Part shown: in pieces, positions 47,651 to 56,429 of the stretch | Numbering within the stretch: position 1 is the first letter of the stretch | How the letters are laid out: the number at the start of each line of letters is the position of its first letter | Assembly: GCA_039602395.1 (NCBI GenBank) | Contig: JBCNJP010000017.1 | Coordinates: forward strand, 87,742,182-87,806,181 | Reading direction: 5' to 3' | DNA: 64,000 nucleotides | From: Deinandra increscens subsp. villosa | Taxonomy: Eukaryota > Streptophyta > Magnoliopsida > Asterales > Asteraceae | Made by a program: the position numbers and the translations under genes | The notes under the pieces: generated by a model | What the model was told of the DNA's origin: nothing | What the model saw: the letters and a program-made list of their open reading frames with translations, nothing else | The model's database searches: none

Positions 47651-47857
47651 TAATAAATAATAACACCTCGTGACACATAAAACATAATAAAATTTATTTA
47701 CGTTGTGATTATTATTTCACATAATGTAACAAATCAAATAGTGATCGGAGACGGGCTCGGTCACGTAAACGCACGTGATAATAACATGATACGAAAGTAT
47801 CTGGGTTGTTAACGAGACTAACAGAAATAGTTAACGGTGAAACTAACGGTTGTCACA
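47651..47857 (-). mobile_element. Possible fragment of a Ty3 LTR end
   Basis: On the minus strand the block starts TGTGACAACCG at 47857, like the starts of the E4 and E5 LTRs, and runs about 200 bp into the RT element. No far end or TSD is seen. Confidence 0.3.
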
Positions 47858-47948
47858 CTTTATATGGGTTCTACATCAATTGATATTTTATATTCTGTAC
47901 AGGTATTAATTTATCTTTACCTGATTGATTTTTGTACGTTTGTTACAG

Positions 47949-48584
47949 CACATTGAAGCCTGGGTTAACAGGATAATGCTTCGCAGGCAGGGCTTACTCA
48001 AGAAAAACGGTCCGTTCGGATTGCATTGGTCGATCTTACAACCACAATTTAGATATGACTCTTGTCATAATGATTCAAAGATTACGGCCAGATACGCCAA
48101 CGGTATCGATGAACTATTCCCGCCTTTCTGGGAGGTCGATTACGTGTATGTGTCGTTATACGTAAGGGATATTAAAGAGTGGTTGCTGTGCCGTATCGAC
48201 ATGCGGACATTGGAGATGGTTCAGTTTTGAACAAATCACTGGTACAGGAAAGAGTATTCGCGATTATTGTTTAATCCTTTGTTTGATCAGATGCCGATTT
48301 GTTTTGGATGGCTTTTGGATGAGATACATTATTGGCGTAGGTATAAAGAACCGTACATAGGACGGGTCAGCAGTTTTTGACCTTTGCTGTAAACGAAGAC
48401 TATCTACCCAAGGATTGTTCTAGTCTAGGTCCGGATTCGGGGGGTGGTTGCATGCATGTTGATGCAAAAGTTGGTGGAGATGACGCCGTTAAATATGGAC
48501 GATGATTTTAAGGAGACATGTATGTCTTACCGTAGGCATATGGCTGAGAAATTATATCAATGCCGTTTTAAACCTTACATTTAG
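47949..48584 (+). pseudogene. Ulp1-like (C48) protease remnant
   Basis: An acceptor TTTGTTACAG precedes 47949. The frame encodes FPPFWEVDYVYVSLYVRDIKEWLL, resembling the Ulp1 protease pattern (W..VD.VY.P......HW.L), but the place of the catalytic His holds Glu. The frame ends at 48230. Similarity then continues in shifted frames to 48584, including a Gly/Cys-containing stretch (near 48450) and MDDDFKETCMSYRRHMAEKLYQ. Such proteases are often carried by Mutator-like elements, which fits the neighbouring transposase. Confidence 0.5.
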
Positions 48585-48780
48585 TCGTCTTTAGTTGTAG
48601 TTTATTTTTAAAGTGTAACCTTTATTTTTTATAAGAAATAAAAAATTATAATTAATTCAACAATAAATTTTGGGTCTAAATTTTTTTCCCCTTAATTAAT
48701 TTTATTTTTCATTTATAATAAAAACCTAGAGCTACAAATACAATATGTAACATTAAATATAAAAACAGATGTTTCGCGTT

Positions 48781-49257
48781 CTAAAACAACAATTTTTGTC
48801 TAAAAGTAGAACTTGAGGCCTGAACTTTCACCCGGGTCTTCGGATAGTCTTTTTCAGTTTTTGTCCCTAACTCACTGTCAAGAACGTACACGTACAAACT
48901 CCGGATGTTTTCATCAATGTAAGAAATTAGACGATCAACATCCTCATCACTCCTTAATGGTTCAAGCCCATTGTGAAGATCAAATCCGGGTTTCCTGTAA
49001 TAAAACCACGTATTATTTATATTTTCATAGCCCAAATGGGGTATGATCAGACCCATATCAAAGAATATGAACTCATCTACATGGCAGTAATTAGCTAGCG
49101 TACAACGACCCTGTACGTATCTTCGTCCCGGTAAATCTGGAAAATGACCGTAATGCATGATTTTTAAAGTAAAATACCCCGGGTTAACCATGTAGGCATC
49201 ATCCACCATTAATGTGGGCTCGTTTATAGACCGGACAGTCCACGAGCGGGTAGCCAT
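48781..49257 (-). CDS. PB1-like domain ORF, copy 1 (158 aa)
   Basis: A complete ATG-to-stop frame on the minus strand. It aligns over its length with the ORF at 51946-52422, also 158 aa. Shared landmarks are YFTLK near residue 27, a P.RRY..G element near 43, an F.F..M.LI...LG block near 64-80, and YY then GL near 90-105. From memory, this resembles the PB1-like domain found with plant MuDR-type transposons. It lacks a catalytic motif, so it would act by binding. It is transcribed away from the transposase remnant, and the palindrome cluster lies between them. Confidence 0.55.
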   Translation of the reverse strand: MATRSWTVRSINEPTLMVDDAYMVNPGYFTLKIMHYGHFPDLPGRRYVQGRCTLANYCHVDEFIFFDMGLIIPHLGYENINNTWFYYRKPGFDLHNGLEPLRSDEDVDRLISYIDENIRSLYVYVLDSELGTKTEKDYPKTRVKVQASSSTFRQKLLF

Positions 49258-49389
49258 TTTCTTTTTTTTTCTTCTTTTTCCTTCTTTCTCGACCCGGGTT
49301 TACAATTTCAAGCGTAAACATTCGTTTATCAGTACCCCCACATTTAAACGATATGTCAATAATTGCCTGGATCCTGGTAGGTGACTTAT

Positions 49390-49627
49390 ATACGCTACGT
49401 ATATGTAAATATGCACCATATATAATGTCGAATGACTAGCATGTCAAGTCTGTGCACCTGCCAAGCCTGAAAAGCAGCTTAATACGCTGCGTATAGGTCA
49501 ATACGCAACGTATCTGAGTCAGGAATCTCTGCAGAATACTCTGTGTATTCACCTATACTCAGCGTATTAAGCTGCTTTTTCAGGCTTTTTGACTAATACG
49601 CTGAGTATTATTACATACGCCCCATAT
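49390..49627. promoter_or_regulatory. Cluster 1 of the ATACGC-N-GCGTAT palindrome
   Basis: Seven 13-bp sites at 49390, 49482, 49501, 49536, 49555, 49596 and 49615. All have ATAC at the left and (G/A)TAT at the right, exactly 13 bp long, and 49482 is a perfect ATACGCTGCGTAT. They start 133 bp upstream of the PB1-like ORF at 49257 and 250 bp upstream of the transposase ATG, so they lie in a shared divergent promoter region. Confidence 0.65.
49463..49587. repeat. Inverted repeat with 36-bp arms
   Basis: The left arm 49463-49498 (AAGCCTGAAAAGCAGC... onward) is the reverse complement of 49551-49587 with one mismatch and one extra T; the loop is 52 bp. Both arms carry one palindrome site, and the loop carries two more. 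Confidence 0.85.
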
Positions 49628-49878
49628 CTCTGTCTCAATCAACCAGATTCGCAGTACGATGAAGTGTATTTTGACGGTAAACGGGTAAAACACATAAGCA
49701 CTACAGAAAACGAGTGACAATAGCTGGTGTTTATAAAGACTATACATTATTTTCCCTTGTTCTTGTATCATACTTACAGCATTAAAACACATCAGGTCCT
49801 ACCATGTTGGACCACTTTTAAAAGTATAGTTGTTTGAGTTTTTATTCAACATCTGTTATACACAATTTTTTGTTAAGA

Positions 49879-51250
49879 ATGTCTTACTGGGATTTTCTTT
49901 TTCCCGACGAGTCCTCGTCGTATGACTCCACGTGGAATCCATCGTCCCAACACTCAACGTGGGATCCTTCATCACAACCTTCGTCGTGGGTTCCGTCATC
50001 ACAACACGTACGTAAATAAAAAAAATTCTTATATAATGTTTAGAATATAATTTGATTTATGACATTTTTAAGACATTTTATTTTTTATTTTATTTGGAAG
50101 GATACATCTTCAATACATGGGGCAAACTATGCCTCAGGGGCACCCCATGTTAGTTCTCAATATGAGGATGAATATCAGTCAGTACCAGTAATAGATAAAA
50201 AAGCCGTAAGCGAAAGTGACAGCTCGGATGAGTTTGACGAGTTCGGTCAACGTAAAATATACCCACAGGACGTGGACTATTCCACGAATCAGGTAATTGT
50301 TTTTAATATAATTTTTAAACAGTTTAAATTAATTCTTTAATATTTTTTTATTTTTTTAAACTGTTTAAAAGAATTATTTAATATTTATTTATTTCTTTTA
50401 AACTGATTATTATTAATAATATTTGTAGGTATTTAGAACTCACGATGAGTTGAAGAATTGGGCCAAGCAGAAAGCCCGTGAGAATGGTTATGCGCTTATA
50501 ACACGGCGGAGTAACCCAAAGAAAAAGCAGCTTTTGTTCAGAAGGTGTGGCTCAAATGTGACCGTTGGGGGGGTTCACGTCAGCACAACCACCCAAAGGA
50601 AAACCGGTAGTAAGAAAATGAATTGTCCGTTCGAGTTGACTGGTGTGTACGACATCATGACCCAATCATATCGGTTGATTGAGAAATTTCCACTGCATAA
50701 CCACCGGCGTGCTAGGCATTTCGAGGGTCACGCGTACGTTAGGAGACTTCGTGTACCAGAAGAAGCTATAGTTTCTGACCTAATGCAGGAGCACGTGCCG
50801 CCAAGAGGAATACTATCTGCTATAAAGAAGATATTTCCAGATAATGTTTCTGTCCTTAAAACTATTTATAACGCCCAGGATAAAATTAAGGCGAGCAAGA
50901 GAGTCGGTACTACACAGATAAAAGTTCTTAAGAACTTACTCATTGAGAAGAAGTACGTCTATCACATCCGAGTGGATGAGGACACCAAAATAACACGAGA
51001 GATTTTCTTCTGTAGCGAGACTGGCTAAAAATTTGGCGGTCATACCCATACGTTTTGCTTATTGACGCGACTTACAAAACGAATGTGTACAACACGCCGC
51101 TTGTTGAAATGGTTGGTGTGACATCCACTGGCCACTCGTTCCTGATAGCGGATGCATTTTTAAGCAATGAACGTGAGGATAGCTACCAGAGCAGCATGAG
51201 GATCATCAAGAGGTTTGGTACTCGTGCGCATGGTTATTACCTGATGGTGC
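49879..51250 (+). pseudogene. MULE/FAR1-type transposase, N-terminal part, truncated
   Basis: Predicted exons are 49879-50007 (donor GTACGT), 50101-50292 (acceptor GGAAG, donor GTAATT), and 50429 onward (acceptor TTTGTAG); all junctions keep the frame. Exon 3 encodes a FAR1/MuDR-like DNA-binding domain (FRTHDELKNWAKQKA; a Cys and an HNH later) and a helical region. A 1-nt shift near 51030 is followed by LIDATYKTN, which carries the first catalytic Asp of the MULE DDE domain. Similarity to the family ends near 51190, so most of the DDE domain and the SWIM finger are missing. Confidence 0.7.
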
Positions 51251-51607
51251 GGGATGGTGTTATTTGGGTGCTAGAGGATGCTGGTGGAGCTCCGGCACAG
51301 CCGCATGGAGACCATGGAGGGCAGGGAGGGCAGGGGGTGCACCCCGGGGACGTGGTGCACGAGGTGGTGGACGTGCGTCAATAGGTATAGGGTAGTCAGG
51401 ATGCCTCGGGCTATGAGGGAGACTTTAGACCGAGTGGTTCAGATTCAGAGCTGGCAGAGCCAGATGTTATTAGGGATTGCAGCACGTTTGGACTACCATG
51501 ACCATCCTCCATTTCCACATCCACCGGGGGGTGAGGACGGCGTTTAGGACGAGGCAGCGGATGATGATGATGACATGGATGGTGATGAGGATGAGGCAAA
51601 CCATTAG
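51251..51607 (+). other. Gly/Arg-rich and Asp-rich tail after the transposase
   Basis: GC-rich sequence encoding RGRGGG-type residues, then a short frame (51278-51547) and an acidic run (GATGATGATGATGAC...). It looks like the C-terminal end of a transposon protein joined to the truncated transposase by an internal deletion. Stops at 51382 and 51545 interrupt it. Confidence 0.45.
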
Positions 51608-51945
51608 CGAGGTCTCATTTAGTTTTCCTTTGTTTAGATGATCATGTATGTAAAACTATCTTTTTATTTTGTGACATCTGATTATGATGATGGATGCATG
51701 ATATATTTTGTGTTGTTTAACTTTGATGAATGAATTTTCTTTTCTATGGTTTGATTGCTTTGTATTAGATGTTTTTTTCGTTGTTCATAAAATCAAATAA
51801 AACGATTTACCATAAAATCTTTGGCGAAATAAATAATGAAACATTCCCAATCTAATTTATAATTATGTTGTAAATGCTTTTCCCCCAATAAAATAGCACA
51901 TAATATATAGATACGCCTTATAACAGTTTTTAAATATTTATACAA
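51608..51945. other. AT-rich spacer between convergent genes
   Basis: 338 bp with no gene. It is the shared 3' flank of the transposase remnant and PB1-like copy 2. Confidence 0.6.
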
Positions 51946-52422
51946 TCAAAAGCGTTTCTTAGGAAGTCGTGGGAGCCGTTCCATAAACTCCTTTAACATA
52001 TTTCGTTCCATTTTGAACTTCTTGCCGTCGTAGTCGTCTAATTTACTCCTGTCATCGTTTTCAGAATTGTACTTGGTTAGCAAATTGGCGTCTGAATCAT
52101 TCACAAATTTCATCAAACCCGTATCAAAATTATTATGATTCTTGGGCTTAAAGTAATACCACAGGTTGGTTGTATCATGAAACCCGAGATCCTGCATTAT
52201 TAAATCCATGTAAGAAAACGTAAAACTACATACGTCTATATAGTCAACATGAACAAATACACCGCTCTCGTATCTCCTACTAGGTGAAGATGTAAATTGG
52301 CCCCCGAGAAATTTTTTTAACGTGAAGTATTCGGGATGTTGTGAGTACACATCTTCTACCACCAATCCATCCCCATACACATTTGACGAACGAATTGAAT
52401 ATAACTTAGGGTTGCTGCTCAT
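51946..52422 (-). CDS. PB1-like domain ORF, copy 2 (158 aa)
   Basis: A complete frame on the minus strand, the same length as copy 1 and recognisably paralogous but clearly diverged. Both start with a short Ser/Arg-rich lead, then YFTLKK, and keep RRYESG and LGFHDTTNLWYY. The C-terminus is basic (LPRLPKKRF). Retention of an open frame in both copies, while the transposase and protease next to them are broken, is notable. Its upstream region also carries a palindrome cluster. Confidence 0.55.
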   Translation of the reverse strand: MSSNPKLYSIRSSNVYGDGLVVEDVYSQHPEYFTLKKFLGGQFTSSPSRRYESGVFVHVDYIDVCSFTFSYMDLIMQDLGFHDTTNLWYYFKPKNHNNFDTGLMKFVNDSDANLLTKYNSENDDRSKLDDYDGKKFKMERNMLKEFMERLPRLPKKRF

Positions 52423-52544
52423 AGCTTTTTTATTTTTTGGTGTAAGAAGAAAATTTATTAATAATTGTGGGGGAGAGAGATAATTTGTGATGAGTATGAT
52501 GATATATATAGGTGGAAATGCAAAATTTCAAGCTACCTACCTCT

Positions 52545-52756
52545 ATATGGTGCGTATATGGACATACTAGAGCGTAGACACATTAGAATTCACCTACCTA
52601 GCATGGAATTTGCCGGATTTTAATCTATAAACGGAATACACAACGTATTAGGAAATACGCCGCATATTGGAACAACATCGTACAAAGGTAATACGGAATG
52701 GCGGCTATTGACATCCATACGCCGCGTACACCCCTATACGCTGCGTATATGGGTGT
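52545..52756. promoter_or_regulatory. Cluster 2 of the ATACGC-N-GCGTAT palindrome
   Basis: Five 13-bp sites at 52545 (reverse type), 52636, 52655, 52717 and 52736, beginning 123 bp upstream of the PB1-like copy 2 ATG. The last is a perfect ATACGCTGCGTAT inside a 29-bp near-palindrome (52728-52756). The arrangement parallels cluster 1. Confidence 0.65.
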
Positions 52757-52796
52757 AGAAATATAAGATTTTATCATCTTATGGGTGTACAAATAG

Positions 52797-53448
52797 TAGC
52801 GGTGAGCAAAAAACTGAAAAACCGAACCGGAACCGAAAAAAACCGAACCGAAAGAAAAACAAAAAAAAGCCAAACCAAAAGTAACGGTTCGGTTTCGGTT
52901 TCATGTAGAATAAAAACCGAACCAAACCGATAAAAAAACCGATCCGAACCGAGAGCCTATGTGTAAATTAGTATTTTAGGAGGGTCATTCTAAAATTTAA
53001 ATCGTAGTTTTATTCTAAACTAGTTTCATTTTTCAAGAACACCAAACATCCAAACGAAGTCATGACACTAATGACGATATTAGTTAGCATCGTCATTTCA
53101 CTTGAAGTCGCGACACTATCCGTTGAAATTTAAAAACCACTTTAGTTTGTATGGTTACGCGTGTCATGTGCGACTTTTGTTTTTTTAATTTATGTTACGA
53201 CTGTAGTTGCTTGTTAATATTATGTAATTATCTTTTTAGACTAGAAATTTAAAGTTTAAAAGTATATTAACCACATACTATAAAAAAAACCGAAACCAAA
53301 CCGAAACCGGAAAAAAACCAAAAAAACCGAATCGAACAAAATCGAAACCGAATGGTTTTTTTCTTTAGGAACCAAAACATTCAGTTTCAGTTCGATTCGA
53401 ACAAAAAACCAAACCAAACTGAAACAAACCAAACCATATTCACCCCTA
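52797..53448. mobile_element. hAT-type MITE, 652 bp
   Basis: Ends are TAGCGGTGA and, reversed, TAGGGGTGAA, with 8-bp TSD ACAAATAG on both sides (52789-52796 and 53449-53456). The subterminal 150 bp at each end are packed with CCGAACC/GGTTCGGTTT repeats. No coding capacity. An 8-bp TSD and the GGGGTG end point to the hAT superfamily. Confidence 0.82.
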
Positions 53449-53456
53449 ACAAATAG

Positions 53457-53684
53457 ACAAGACCTACTCTTATAATGGATTTATCTATCATCCTCTCCAT
53501 GACTAATATCTTAATTTAATTTTGCCTAATCAAGAAAAAGAAAACGAAAGCCTTGGTAGTTCTCGTCAAGACTCTCTCTTCTGTAGACTAAAACCCCCCG
53601 ATTCCGTTACCGGACAGCCTGACGGATCCGCCCCCGCCGACTGTGCCACCGTTGATCGATTCCACTTCCGATTTCATCAAAACA
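53457..53684 (+). promoter_or_regulatory. AP3D promoter-proximal region and 5' UTR
   Basis: 228 bp between the MITE and the AP3D start codon. It has a weak TATA-like TTATAATGG at 53471 and an A-rich leader. The frame upstream of 53685 is open but lacks an ATG. Confidence 0.4.
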
Positions 53685-56429
53685 ATGTCCGGTGGCGGTG
53701 GTCCCTCACTCATGGACTCCCTCTTCCAGCGCACTCTCGACGACCTCATCAAAGGCATCCGTCTCCATCTCCCCGGCGCCCCTCAGTCCTCCTTCATCTC
53801 CAAATCCCTCGACGAGATCCGCCGCGAGATCAAATCCACCGACTTACAGACCAAATCCACCGCCCTCCAGAAACTCACTTACCTCCACTCCCTCCACGGC
53901 ATCGACATGTCTTGGGCCGCCTTCCACGCCGTCGAACTCACCTCCTCCCCCTCCTTCCTCCACAAAAAAACCGGCTACCTCGCCGCCTCACTCTCCTTCC
54001 GCCCCTCCACCGACGTCCTCCTCCTCCTCACCAACCAACTCCGCAAGGACCTCTCTTCCACCAATCAACACGAGGTAAGCCTTGCATTAGAGTGCCTTTC
54101 CGTGATCTGCACGCCGGATTTCGCCCGTGATTTAACGCCCGATATATTCGTTCTCTTGACTTCTAGTAAGAGTTTCATCAGAAAGAAATCAATTGCGTGT
54201 TTATTGATGGTTTTTAGTCAGTATCCTGATGCTGTTAGGGTTTGTTTTAAGCGGTTAGTTGAGAATTTAGAGAGTGGTGATAGTGCCCAAACGCTTGCTG
54301 CTACTGTTTCTGTGTTTTGTGAGCTTGCTAGTAAAGAACCGAGATCTTATCTTCCTCTTGCACCGGAATTTTATAGGATTTTAGTAGAATCAAGGAACAA
54401 TTGGGTGTTGATCAAGGTTTTGAAGATCTTTGCACAGCTTGCTAAGTTAGAGCCTAGGTTAGCGAAGAAGGTTGTTGAACCGATTTGTGATCATATTAAA
54501 CGGAGTGAAGCCAAGTCTTTGGTGTTTGAGTGTGTGAGGACTATTGTCAGTAGCTTTCATGAGTATGAGTTTGCCGTGAAACTTGCGGTAGCGAAGATTA
54601 GAGAGTTTTTGTTGGATAGTGATCTGAATCTCAGGTATCTTGGGTTGCAAGGGCTTTTGCTTGTTGCACCGAATCATTTATGGGCTGTGTTGGAGAACAA
54701 GGAAGTTGTAATAAAGTCTTTGAGTGATGTGGATCGGAATATAAAGCTTGAAGCATTGAGGCTTGTGATGTCAATGGTTTCTGATGATAATGTGGTTGAA
54801 ATTTGCAGGGTTTTGATTGGTTATGCTCTGAAATCTGATCCTGAGTTTTGTAATGAGATTCTGAGGTCAATATTGTCGACTTGTTCTAGAAATGTTTATG
54901 AAATTATCATTGATTTCGATTGGTATGTTTCACTTCTTGCGGAAATGGCAAGGATTCCACATTGCCAAAATGGAGAAGAAATAGAGTATCAGCTAATAGA
55001 TATTGGTATGAGGGTCAAAGATGTTAGACCAGAACTCGTTCGTGTTGGCCGTGGTCTATTGATTGACCCTGCTTTGCTTGGGAATCCTTTCATTCATAGG
55101 ATTTTATCTGCAGCTGCATGGGTTTCAGGGGAATATGTCCAGTTTTCAAGGAATCCATTTGAGATCATGGAAGCTTTACTACAACCACGCACTAATCTCT
55201 TGCCACCATCAATAAGATCTGTATATATTCACTCCACATTTAAAGTTCTGAGCTTTTGCCTTCATTCTTTTCTTTTTCCCAAGAAAGAGGTAAATTCTTT
55301 GCTTTCAGACAATGATATCGAACCAGGTTTCACATATTCAGAATCTGAACAAGAATTTACAGAAACTGATCAAGCTACAAGTTCTTCAGCCTTCCAAAAA
55401 AGGGATACTTTTACACAGGAGTCCATTGATAATGTGTTGACCCTTGTCATTACATCATTAACCCCATTGGTCGAAAACCATGATGTTGAAATCCAAGAGA
55501 GAGTGAGAAACGTCCTTGGTTTAGCTCAATTGGCACAAAAAGATATATCTTCTCATCATGACCAGAAAGAAAAGATGGTCGATAAAATGGATCTAAAAGT
55601 TTCTATTATCATTAGATTGATCAACGATGCTCTCTCAGAGGATTTTGGTCCAATCCCGTTCAATGCTCAAGAGAGGGTCCCCATCCCAGATGGGTTGGTA
55701 CTTGAGGAGAATCTTAGCAAATTGGACAGTATATGTGCAGATGTTCCATTACCTAAAAGTGAATCCTTTTCTCTTTTAAAACCTATTAACTTGCCCACTG
55801 ATGGTGATTCTATTTCTAATCAGCACAATGAAGAAGAATCAGAAACGTCTGCTGCTGAATCCATGTCTCTACTTGCTGAACATCGAAAAAAACATGGGTT
55901 GTTTTATCTATCGTCTAATGATAACAAAAATGCATCCTCAAGCTTCCCGCCTGCAAATGACCCTAGTCAAAGAGATAATGATATGGAAGACCTGGTTAAG
56001 CTTACAGAAGAATCTCTAGTGCTAAAGAGGAAGCCAAATCTCAGCAGACCTAGACCTGTTGTAGTCAAATTGGATGAGGGAGATAGACTTCCTATCATAG
56101 TGAAGAAAACAGATGAAAATGATGACTTGATCTCTGGAGCTGTGAGAGACGTTCTTTTAGGAAATGAAACTTCATTGCATAGCAATAATCCATCTGGCAG
56201 AAGAAAAGGCAAGACAAGTTCCAAAGATAAGGTGGAGAATTCTGAAACTAGTAATTCAAGTAAAAGAAGAAGCAAACATCGTAATCATGGTAACAATGTT
56301 GACAAAAAAGAAGAAATTAGTGAAAAAAGTAAGCAGAAAAGTGGTGGCAGGCATAGAGCTAGGCGAAGAGCTGATGGTGATATTGATGTGGCTGTTCAAA
56401 AACCAGTAATACCTGATTTCCTTTTGTAG
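53685..56429 (+). CDS. AP3D: AP-3 adaptor complex subunit delta
   Basis: A single uninterrupted exon of 914 codons. The first in-frame ATG is at 53685 with A at -3. Residues 1 to about 560 form the adaptin N-terminal HEAT-repeat domain, with strong landmarks (IRREIKSTDLQTKSTALQKL; DMSWAAFHAVE; EVSLALECLS; SRNNWVLIKVLK; YEIIIDFDWY). Residues 570-860 are a Ser/acidic hinge including SLLAEHRKKHG. The end is a Lys/Arg-rich tail finishing in PDFLL, as in plant homologues. AP-3 delta pairs with beta, mu and sigma subunits to sort cargo to the vacuole; the Arabidopsis gene is PAT4 and is also intronless. Intact and host-encoded. Confidence 0.97.
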   Translation: MSGGGGPSLMDSLFQRTLDDLIKGIRLHLPGAPQSSFISKSLDEIRREIKSTDLQTKSTALQKLTYLHSLHGIDMSWAAFHAVELTSSPSFLHKKTGYLAASLSFRPSTDVLLLLTNQLRKDLSSTNQHEVSLALECLSVICTPDFARDLTPDIFVLLTSSKSFIRKKSIACLLMVFSQYPDAVRVCFKRLVENLESGDSAQTLAATVSVFCELASKEPRSYLPLAPEFYRILVESRNNWVLIKVLKIFAQLAKLEPRLAKKVVEPICDHIKRSEAKSLVFECVRTIVSSFHEYEFAVKLAVAKIREFLLDSDLNLRYLGLQGLLLVAPNHLWAVLENKEVVIKSLSDVDRNIKLEALRLVMSMVSDDNVVEICRVLIGYALKSDPEFCNEILRSILSTCSRNVYEIIIDFDWYVSLLAEMARIPHCQNGEEIEYQLIDIGMRVKDVRPELVRVGRGLLIDPALLGNPFIHRILSAAAWVSGEYVQFSRNPFEIMEALLQPRTNLLPPSIRSVYIHSTFKVLSFCLHSFLFPKKEVNSLLSDNDIEPGFTYSESEQEFTETDQATSSSAFQKRDTFTQESIDNVLTLVITSLTPLVENHDVEIQERVRNVLGLAQLAQKDISSHHDQKEKMVDKMDLKVSIIIRLINDALSEDFGPIPFNAQERVPIPDGLVLEENLSKLDSICADVPLPKSESFSLLKPINLPTDGDSISNQHNEEESETSAAESMSLLAEHRKKHGLFYLSSNDNKNASSSFPPANDPSQRDNDMEDLVKLTEESLVLKRKPNLSRPRPVVVKLDEGDRLPIIVKKTDENDDLISGAVRDVLLGNETSLHSNNPSGRRKGKTSSKDKVENSETSNSSKRRSKHRNHGNNVDKKEEISEKSKQKSGGRHRARRRADGDIDVAVQKPVIPDFLL

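Noticed and set aside
52625..52873. 82-aa minus-strand ORF
   Set aside because: It spans the palindrome cluster and the MITE end, two unrelated units.
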